DNA of 39,569 bases from the NCBI RefSeq assembly GCF_003337415.1, contig NZ_QPJT01000035.1:1-39569 (forward strand), given 5' to 3'. This DNA is from Anaerobacterium chartisolvens. GTDB taxonomy: Bacteria; Bacillota; Clostridia; Acetivibrionales; DSM-27016. The notes under the pieces are model-generated. The model did not search any database and was not told where the DNA came from. It worked only from the letters and a program-made list of their open reading frames with translations. Positions 15,562-25,700 of this stretch are shown one piece after another. The number at the start of each line of letters is the position of its first letter. Position 1 is the first letter of the stretch. Both the position numbers and the translations under genes were made by a program.

Positions 15562-15599
15562 TCTAATATAAATTCTGTATATAAAGGGGTTTTATAGGT

Positions 15600-16532
15600 A
15601 TGTATAAAATTATATGTTTTGACGGGGGCGGTATAAAAGGAGCTCTGACTGCAAAAATGCTGGAGATGCTTAACAATGTAATCCCCGGTATGCTGAAAAA
15701 TGTAAGCATGTATGCAGGCACCTCTACAGGAGGAATAATTTCATTGGGGCTGGCATTGGGCATAACGCCTGATAACATTGTGCAGCTTTACGCAGAAAAC
15801 GGGCAGGAGATATTCGACCCTTATTATAAGTTTGAAATTCAGAGGATCGATAATGGAATAGGGGCCCCTAAATACAACAATGTCAAATTAAAAAAGCTCC
15901 TTGAGGACAACTTCAAAGACAATCCCCCCTTAAAGGATCTTCCCTGCAATATTTTAATCAATACCTTCAGTCTGAATCTGGACGGCTTTAGCTGGTATCC
16001 TGTTCAGCTTACAAATTTTCCGGGATCGCCATATTTGGATGTAACTACCGTTGATGCCGCGCTCAGAACCAGTGCGGCGCCTGTGTACTTCCCAAGCTAC
16101 CAGGGCTTCATTGACGGAGGGGTTTTCGCAAACAATCCAAGCATAGGTGCGCTATGCAATGCCCTGGACCCGGAAAAGGCAAATGCCGATATGAACAGTG
16201 TAAGGCTGCTTTCCTTCGGCACAGGCTTTAATCCCTCCTGTATAAAGCATGATGTTAAGTGGGGTGCGGCAGAGTGGCTGAACCCTATGGGAAATCCTCC
16301 CATACCTCTTTTGTCCATATTAATGGACGGTGTCATGGAGGTAGACGATTATAATTGCAGGCAAATCCTTGGTGAGGATAAATACTGCCGTGCAAACATA
16401 AGGCTGGATAAATCCTTTTCAATGGACAACTGGAAGGATGTGGATTATCTGATAGAGTGTGCAGAAAGCTTTCCTCTGAAAAATCCCCAAGAATGGGACA
16501 GAATAGTTTCGTGGATAAGCAGGAATTTTTAA
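15600..16532 (+). CDS. Patatin-like phospholipase / acyl hydrolase
   Basis: Serine acyl hydrolase of the patatin family, 310 aa, with no signal peptide and therefore probably cytoplasmic. Seen: oxyanion-hole motif DGGGIKG (residues 8-14), nucleophile elbow GTSTGG (about 40-45), and the catalytic aspartate in FIDGGV (about 170-175), giving a complete Ser-Asp dyad. It is transcribed away from the regulator from a strong promoter and converges on the PKS operon. Next to an assembly line that lacks a thioesterase, it could release or recycle acyl groups, or supply free fatty acids for the fatty acyl-AMP ligase. That link is inference. No nucleotide cyclase lies nearby, so a CBASS phospholipase role is not supported. 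Confidence 0.9.
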   Translation: MYKIICFDGGGIKGALTAKMLEMLNNVIPGMLKNVSMYAGTSTGGIISLGLALGITPDNIVQLYAENGQEIFDPYYKFEIQRIDNGIGAPKYNNVKLKKLLEDNFKDNPPLKDLPCNILINTFSLNLDGFSWYPVQLTNFPGSPYLDVTTVDAALRTSAAPVYFPSYQGFIDGGVFANNPSIGALCNALDPEKANADMNSVRLLSFGTGFNPSCIKHDVKWGAAEWLNPMGNPPIPLLSILMDGVMEVDDYNCRQILGEDKYCRANIRLDKSFSMDNWKDVDYLIECAESFPLKNPQEWDRIVSWISRNF

Positions 16533-16607
16533 AAAGGCGGGGATTGCAGACTGTGTGGAAACTCCAGAGTTATTTGAGAAACTGCAGCTTGCCACCGCTA
16601 CGGCATC

Positions 16608-16678
16608 ATGGGGTACGGTTCCTATGCTTTCCCTTCGGTCCTACGCTGCGCTGCGGAAGCACAGGAATCCGTCCCCAA
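16608..16678. repeat. Palindromic REP/MITE-like element, copy 2
   Basis: The left arm ATGGGGTACGGTTCCTATGC (from 16608) pairs imperfectly with the right arm GCACAGGAATCCGTCCCCAA, with a GC-rich centre. It has the same GGGGAC-GGT-CCT ends as the element at 287-338. It lies in the 247-bp gap between the convergent patatin and PKS genes, which otherwise holds only a terminator hairpin. A further GTCCCC at about 16733 may be another remnant. Confidence 0.5.
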
Positions 16679-16750
16679 GATTCCTTCGCTACTTTTTTGC
16701 AAGAACTAAAGATTACTAAAAACCCGGAGACTGTCCCCGAAAAATGGGAA

Positions 16751-16772
16751 GGGCAGACACATTGGTCTGCCC
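16751..16772. terminator. Terminator hairpin between the convergent PKS and patatin genes
   Basis: Perfect 8-bp stem GGGCAGAC / GTCTGCCC with a 6-nt loop, 7 nt beyond the PKS stop codon. A short T-rich stretch (CCCATTTTTC) follows on the minus strand and CTCTTACTT on the plus strand, so it may serve both genes. Confidence 0.65.
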
Positions 16773-16779
16773 CTCTTAC

Positions 16780-19700
16780 TTACCCGCACAGCTCATCTTC
16801 AGGTGAAGCTCCCAGCTCCCGTTTCAATGCCTCAAGGCTTTCCTTTCTTTTTCTGGAATCCAGCTCATCTATAACGTTTATGCTTTTCAAGCCCTGCCGT
16901 GTCCCCATATGCCGTGTCTGTTCGGAATTTTGTGGCGCTATTTCGATTTGGTCTGAGGCACACTGGAATTCATCGGTAAAGCCCGCCTTATATGTACCGT
17001 TTTCAAAGGGGTATGGGGGAAGCGGCATAATCCTTCTGCCCGCCCCGAAAAATTTATTGACATTAACCGCCGCACCCGACACACACAGCGTCATAAGCAT
17101 TTGCATAACGGCATCCACAGCGTTTGCCGAGGTGTCTACCCATGCAAGCGCGGCCTTGCTTTGGGGTGCTGCAAACGCATTTACAGCTTCATGTGAATTT
17201 CCTATATAAACCACCGTGTCCTTCTTCCCGGCAAACTCCTTAAGTCTCTCTGCAACGCTTTCGGTACATGCCGCACAATTTTTTAATATGCCGCTGACGC
17301 CGGGCTCTTTTTCAGAAATTACACCATGCGGGGTGTATATTTGGTATTTCTCAAGCACTTTAGGCGCGGATTCCTCCGAAAGAGCATCAATATCCTGACC
17401 CGCTATCGACGCCGCAGCCTGTTCAACGGTAATTACCCCCTTCAAGGCAGCCCATGCGACAGCGCTCACCCCGCCTGCCGTTACAGAATCAGGCTTTAGC
17501 CCCATATCCTTCAGCAAGGAGCCAAAGGCGTAATGGAACGATAATATCCCCATTCTTTTTTCAACACCTGCATCCTCCGTTTTTATTACTGTGCCGCAAA
17601 TGCTCCGGCACTCCTCTATACTGTGCCGGAATATATCAAAGCGGCTTTTCAGAGCTTCTTCAAATTCGCTGCCCGCTACCGCACTGTCATCTGCGGCTAT
17701 GTGCAGGGAGGTCTGCTTGTTAGGATTCGACCGCCCCTTTATTATACCCTGCAAATCATATCCCTTTTCTATTCTCGCGAGAGAATCCACAAGGCTTTGT
17801 CTCGAATGCACCGAGGCCATATATTTGCAAGCCATTTCCTTCTGCGAATTATACATTGAAAGGCACACCTCCCGCGCACTTATTTTCTCATTGGACAGTA
17901 CGTGTTCCTTAAGACGCGCAGCTATATGCCGGGCTACCTCATCGGTTCTTGCTGTGATAAACAGCGGCAGAGGCCCGCCGCAATCCTCCGCAGTACCGGC
18001 CTGCTGTCTTTGGGGTGCCTCCTCAAGCACCACATGCGCATTTGTGCCCCCGAACCCGAAGGCATTAACACCGGCACGCAAGGGGTGCTCCGCTTCACTT
18101 TCCCATTTCCTTGGCTCATTATTAACCACATAAAAGGGAGTGTTTAAAAAGTTTATGTTAGGATTTGACTCAAGATAGTTTACTGTGTGGGGAATTGTTT
18201 TATTTTTAAGAGCAAGAGCCACCTTTATAAGGCTTATAATTCCAGCCGCCGAAAGCATATGCCCTATTGACGATTTAACCGAGCCAACCCCGCAAAAGCT
18301 CTTTTTGTCTGTAAACGAATTAAAGGCCCTCGTCATTCCTTCAATCTCTATAGGGTCGCCCAGAGGGGTACCGGTTCCGTGAGTCTCAATATATGAAACA
18401 GTCTCGGGGTTTATTCCACAGCTCCTGTATGCCGCTGTTATAGCCTCCGCCTGTCCTTGTGGCCTTGGTGCCGTTATTCCCTGCGAGCGTCCGTCATTGT
18501 TCACCGAGGATCCCTTTATTACGGCATATATATTGTCGCCTTCCTCCATTGCCTTTTTAAGAGGCTTTAGAAGTATAGCTCCCGCGCCCTCCGACAGAAC
18601 CATTCCGTCGGCTCTCCTGTCGAACGGAAAGCAGTTTCCGCTTGGCGACAGGGCGGTAACCCTGCTTAAGCATACAAACGGCATGGGAGAAAGGTTTAAG
18701 TTTACGCCCCCCGCAACTGCCATTTCACACTGCCCTGAGCGTATGCTTTCGCACGCCATATGCACAGCCACAAGGGATGATGAGCAGGCCGAATTTACTA
18801 TCAGGCTGGGGCCGGTTAAATTGAGGCAGTGGCTTACCCTCGCGGCTATCTGATTCATTCCGTTTCCTGCCACAGCGTCCGCTACAAGGTCTCCCGGACT
18901 CAGTATATTTACCACATCCTTTAAAACCTCCCTTTGCCCTTCACCGCTCAGCATATTAAAGCTGCTGTTTTGCGCAAGCCTTTTCTTAATAAGCATATAG
19001 GCTCTGTAGCCTGAGAAATGCTCCATATATGTATTTTGCTCCGAGCCTGCAAACACACCTATTTTGCTTGTCCTGTACCGTGAGGCACAGCCTGCGTTCT
19101 GCATCGCATCCCATGCCGCGGTCAGAAAAATTCTCTGCTGCGGATCGATTACTCCCGCTTCATTAGGCGATATTCCAAAGAACAGAGGGTCAAAATCAAA
19201 CGGCTTTTTTATAAAGCCCCCTCTTTTAACGTATGTGGTAAATAGGGAATCTCCCTTGTCGTTAAAATGCTCATCCGCGTCCCATCTTTCTTTAGGTGTG
19301 TCTTCTATTACACATTTGCCATTTACCAGTATGTCCCAATACCGTTCAAGGCTATCGGCTCCCGGTATTCTAAGGCCTATCCCCACAATGGCAATATCCC
19401 CGTCGCATGTGCTTTGAGAGGTGTCATCCGCCACACTGCTTAAAGCTTGGGTCCTTCCCTCTCCCAAAGACGTATTTTGTAAAAGCGCGCTTTGTGAAAA
19501 CGTGCTTTGTAAAAGCGCTTCCTGAATGTATTCCGCAAGAGCTTCGGGTGTCTGGTACTCAAAAATAAGCGTAGGGTAAAGCTCCATATCCAAAGCGTTG
19601 CCTATACTGCTTATCACCTTTGTAGCCTTAATGGAATCAATTCCTATTTCCATGAAATTTGCAGAGGTGTCAAGCCTTTCTACAGGAATATCCAGGCTGC

Positions 19701-22700
19701 GGGCTATTATTTCATACACTATCCTTCCCGCTTCTCTGGGGTTTTCGAAGCGCCTTGCGGCCTGCACCGCCTTATTTGAAGCTGGAATACCTCCTTCCTT
19801 TGCCTGCTTGTAATGCCCGTCTGCCTCCATAGTGTCAAAAACATGAATAACATTCTTTCTCTCGCAGGATATGGAAGCCAAAAACGCCTCAGCAGCACCT
19901 GCAGGAGGAAGGGGCTTAAGTCCCTGTGCCTTAACGGCAATGCGGGAAATATCTCCCACATGCTCGCCCATTCCCTTTTCGTCCCACAGTGAATAATTTA
20001 TTGCAACGGTATGCCCGGGGAATTTTTTATCTCTCCTCACGCACGCATAGCTGTCAAGGAAAGCGTTTGCAGCGGCATAATCTCCAAGCCCGGCGCACCA
20101 TGCCGTTTTTGATGCCGACACAGAGGACAGCATTGCAAAAAACTTAAGGGGCTGGTCTCTGGTAACCATGTCAGTTATTATTGTGCCTCTTACCTTGGGC
20201 CGCATAACCCTTTTCAACACTTCCTGTCCCTTGTGCAAAAGCTTAAAGCCTGAAGAATCCAGCTCTCCTGCCGCATGTATCACGCCATGTATGGGGCCGA
20301 ATTCTCTGTTTGCCTGCTCTACGGCTCTCCTCATGGCTGCCTCGTCGCATACATCCGCCGTAATATAGCTTACACTTGCACCCATCCCCTGAAGTGCCGC
20401 AATAACGCCTCTCTTCCTGATTACAGCCGAATCACCGCTTTCCTCTCCGTCCGGCAGGCTGCCCCTTCCCGTCAGTACGAGGTTTATTCTGGCCTGCTTT
20501 GCCAGTGCCGACGCAATTTCACCTGCTACCGGGCTTGTCCCTCCCGTTATGAGATATGTGTCACCGTCGGAGATTGTTATTTCGCCGTTGCCGGACATAT
20601 TCCTCACTCTTTCAAGCCCCCTCAAGTAGCGGGTTCCGCCTCTTACCGCTATAACAGCCTCGGAATTCCACTCTAAACCGGCTTGTGTGAAAAGCAGCTC
20701 CGACAATTGTAGGTCTGTATTATATTCGCTCATGTCCACATCAATTACAACGGCAGCTATCCCGCTGTTTTCCTCTGCGGCAGCCTGCCCGAATACCGAA
20801 CCGATTGCCTGAAACGGATTGCCGTGCATCGACTCACCCTTGGGGCTGAATAAATTATCCGTCACAATCATCATTGATATATCTTTTAAGCCTCTGTCAA
20901 CAGCCGCCTTGCTTATATTAATTACGCTCATTGCCGCCGCAGGGATATCCCCACAGGACAAATCCTCACAGTCCCTTTTGTCGGTATAATTCCACAGGTG
21001 TATTATTACAGATGCCTTTTGCGGGATATTGTCAAAAACCCTTTTATAGTCTTCGAAGCTTCCGGACTCAATTTTAAAAGCATTCTCCCCGTCAAAACTG
21101 AATTTATCCCCCGACGATATAAAATACACCGGATTTACTTGGCGCTCAAAGAAATTATTAAGCCCCGTTCCGGCTTTTCCATCGTTAAATACCAGCACCG
21201 CCCCTTGCGGCACTGTATTTTTTGCAGCATTGCTCTCAGCACTCCATACCCATTCATAAAACCATTCTACATGCTCCTGCCTGCCCCGTCTGTCTCCGAA
21301 ATCCGGCTTCAGGGTCTTTCTGTCAAACGGATATACCGGCAGATCTATTATTTTGTGTGCAAAGTCCTTTTCAAACTCTCTCCAGTTAATTTTCAAGCCC
21401 GACGTATGCATCCTTCCCAGTGAATCCATAAACGCCTCAAGCGAAGCCCTCTTTCTGTCTATCAATGATATAGCGGTAATATCCCTGCCAAACGGCGCGG
21501 CATTTACCATTCCCGTAAGCGTCCTGTCAGGCCCCGCTTCAATAAACACATCCGCTCCCTTTTCCTTAAGCTGGCATATGCTTTGCTCAAATTCCACGGA
21601 AGATGTAATATGCCTCATCCAGTAGCCGCAATCGGGTGCTTCCTCCATCACTGTCCCCGTGACATTTGAAACAACAGGTATATGGGGAACCGAAAACCTT
21701 ATATCCTTAAGCTCATTTTCAAACGCCTCAAGCATAGGCTCCATCAAAGGACTGTGGAACGCGTGAGATACATTCAGCCTCTTATATCCCACTCCCCTGT
21801 TATTAAGAATTGCTATAAGCTCCTCCACCCTTTCCGAAGATCCCGATACAACCTGATGGCTTATATTATATCCCGCAATACACAAGCCGTCGGCAATCCC
21901 CTTAGCAGCGGCCTCAACCGCAGCCGATGGAGCAAATACCGCAGCCATTGCTCCTGCGGAATGCAATTGGCTCATAAGCCTTCCTCTGGCTGAAACAGCC
22001 CTTGCGGCATCCTTTAAGCTTACCGCACCGGCAAGACACGCCGCCGCCCATTCCCCTATGCTGTGGCCCAGCATGAAATCGGGCTGTATGCCTATGCTCA
22101 TAAGGTATTTGCCTACTGAATAATCAATTGTAAAAATAATCGGCTGTGTAATATCGGTCTTGCAAAGAGCCTCCTCAGACGCATCCTCTCCATAAATCAG
22201 TTGTGTAATCTCTTTATCCATATAAGGCCGAAAGGCCTCCCCGCATTCATCCACAATGTGTCTGAAGGAGGGTATGCTAAGGTATAGGCTTCTGGCCATT
22301 CCCACGTATTGAGATCCCTGTCCCGTAAACATAAAAACCGTCTTATGCTTTTGTGCAGGAGCGGCCTCGTGCGCTTTTACACCCTCCAGCCTGCGAAGCA
22401 GCTCCCCGGCGGAGGATGCGGTAATTGCACACCTGTATTTCATGCCTGTGCGCGAAATATTTTCGGTATGGCAAATATCAGCCAGTCTGCACGCGGGGCT
22501 GGATTTGATAAAATTCAAAAGATTTTCCGCTTTAGTCGCAAGAGAGCTTGTGCTGGCGGCGGAAAGGCACAGTACATGCGCCGGAAGCTCCGACGCGCAG
22601 GGTACATCCGACGGCGCAGCGCCGGTATATTCCTCCAGCACCACATGGCAATTGGTTCCCCCGAAGCCGAAGGAGTTTATCGCCGCCCTTCGCGCCTTCC

Positions 22701-25700
22701 CGTTATCCCGCTCCCATGCCTTTGCCTCCTTAACGAGGTAGAAGGGGGTTTTCTCGAAGTTAATTATCCGATTAGGGGTTTTTGTATTAACCATAGGAGG
22801 AAGCTTTTTATTTAAAAGTGCCATAACAATCTTTATAAGGCTGCCAATGCCCGCTGCGCTTAAGAGATGACCTATATTGGCCTTAACAGAGCCTACTGCA
22901 ATAGACTGTCCCTGCGGCTTCCAGCCGGCAAAGGCATTGGAAAGCGCCCTTATTTCGCTCGGGTCGCCTATTTTAGTTCCTGTACCGTGCGCCTCGACAT
23001 ATTGAATTTCCGAAGGGTCTATTCCCCTCGACTCATAAAGGCGTTCTATCACTTCTCTTTGGCCATCGGGATTGGGTGACATAACTCCTATTGAATGTCC
23101 GTCATTGTTCACCATGCTGCCCTTTATTACAGCCATTATCCTGTCACCGTCCGCCACGGCCTTAGAAAGCGTCTTAATCATAACTAAGCCCGCGCCTTCG
23201 CCCGGTACAAAGCCGTCCGCCTCTTCATCAAAAACCCTTGCGCGTCCCGATGCCGAAAGTGCCCCCGCGCTGCTGAAATAGACATATGGAGTGGGCGTAA
23301 GCAAAAGGCTTATTCCGCCCACTGCCGCCATATCGCACTCTCCCCTTTTAAGTGCCTCACAGGCCAGATGAAGTGTCACAAGAGACGATGAGCACGCCGT
23401 GTCCACCACCATGCTCGGGCCCTTCAGGTTAAACTCCTGAGAGGTTCTTGCGGATATCATATTTAAAATGTTATCCACCAGAAGGTTTGGGTGTGTCTGT
23501 GTCACCCCGAAGGTACCCTTCCACTCCGACATAATGGCCTCCTGCTGCTGCAAAGACAGCGCGGAGAAGCTTTCAAAGCCCTGAAGCTGCTTGCTGCTAA
23601 GAGTGCTTAAGTGATACTCATAGTAGCTGTTTGTGCTTGCTCCCACAAACAGTCCCACTCTTTTTCCGCTGACATCCTGCCTTGTATATCCCGCTCTTTC
23701 CAGCAGCTCGTAAAACAGCTCAAGCATTATTCTCTGCTGCGGGTCCATTACCGCCGCTTCCTCGTCCGTAATATTAAAAAATTTACAGTCGAAGTCATAC
23801 GGGTTAGCTATAAAAGCCCCTGTCCTGCAATTTGTCCTTCCCTCTGCGGGAGTTGGGGAATAATATGCGTCAATATCCCACCTGTCCTTGGGAATCTCCC
23901 TTATACTGCACCTTCCCTCCACAACATTCTCCCAGAAGGCCTCGGGAGAATCAGCGTCGGGGAAGCGGCATACAGCGGCTACAATTGCTATATCCTCATC
24001 CTCCGCATAGCCTTGCACCTCTGCTTCTTTATGCCTTTCCGTCTCTTTATCGGTATCTTCACAGCCTTTAAGCCGCTCAATATACCTGCCCATTTCACCG
24101 ACAGTATGGCAGCTTATGAGAATGTCATGCGTAAGCTCAATTTTAAATTCCTCCTCCATAAGGCTGAGTATCTGAATGGCCTTTATTGAAGTGCCACCCA
24201 GCGAAAGGAAGGGTGCGTCGGGAGGAATTGTGCCGCATGGCCTTCCCAATACCTCCGCCCATATATCAGTTATTCTTTCTGTGATGCGGCCTTCACCGTC
24301 ATCTGACTTTGACTCCTTCCTCCTTTGGCTTCCAATGCCGTGCTCCAGTGCCAGCCTTGCAGCATCTATTGTGCCTGCTGAAAACTCCCCGTTTTTAAAG
24401 CCCTCTACCATTCTGAACCTCTGGATCTTTCCGCTGGTTGTTTTAGGTATTAAGGGTATGCTTATTATATAGTCTATAGGTATTCCAATAGTCTGGTTCA
24501 CATGCTCAACTATGGAGGCATAGAAAGAGCCCGCGTCCTTATCTCCCATACGCATACTTGAGAAAAGCCCCACCTTTTCACGGCCTTCCGCCTCATCATG
24601 CCACCCGCACACTGCAAATCTTCCGCTTTCGGTGCCTTCCACCTCTTCAATTTTTGATTCTATATCATGAGCAAAAAAATTCTGACCGTTTACAAAAATT
24701 ACATCCTTGATTCTCCCTGTAACGGTCAGCCGTCCTCCCTGCATAAAACCCATATCCCCCGTTTTGAGCCATTCATCCTGAAAGCTGCTTTTAGTGGCCT
24801 CGGGGTTGTTTATATACCCGGACGTGACATTAGGCCCGCTTATCTGTATTTCCCCCACAGTACCCTCCTGCACAACCTCACCATGCTCATCTGCAATTCT
24901 TACACTTATGCCCGGAACGGGATACCCCTCGTCGGCTAAAAGCAAGGCATCCCTCCTTCCGGCAGGAACCTTGACGGCTTTCGCCTCTCCCGTAAGCTTT
25001 TTACGGCTTACACAGTGGTGCAGGGCGGGCTTGCCTAAAGGTGAAAAGCATACCGCAAGACATGCCTCCGCCATTCCGTATACGGGGAACATGGCTGTGG
25101 GAGAAAGCCTGCAAGGCAGAAGGGAATTTGTAAACTCATGCATAAGAGACACCGATATAGGCTCGGCGCCATTAAACAACAGCCTTAGCGAGCTTAAATC
25201 CCATTTTTTGTAATTTTCTTCCTTTGCCTTTCTTAGCAGCAGCCTGTATCCAAAATTAGGAGAGCCGGTAATGGTTGCCTTATGCTTTGTAACGGTATCA
25301 AGCCACAGCGTAGGCCTTTTAACAAACTTGAAGGGTGTAATATTTATAAGATTAATTCCTATCGACATAGGCGCAAGCATAAAGCCTATCAGCCCCATAT
25401 CATGATGGTACGGCATCCACCCCAGCATACTGTCATTACATGTAAACCCTCCCCCCCTTATTATTCCCTCTATATTTACAAGTAAATTGTCATGTGTAAG
25501 AACAACACCCTTCGGTATGTTTGTGCTACCCGAGCTGAATTGTATAAAAGCCGTCGTATGCGGTTCAGCAAGGCTTATTTCCCCCTGCCGCGCACTCTCC
25601 TTCAAAGAAGCGGAGTCAATCACCTTGAGCTCATCCGTTTGGAACACTTCCCCAATATCATTCTCCTTTTGCTTCATATTAAAGTCTGATATTATAACAG

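Noticed and set aside
15600-16532. Patatin as a CBASS-type antiphage phospholipase
   Set aside because: No cGAS/CD-NTase or other defence gene is nearby; the neighbours are a regulator and a biosynthetic operon.
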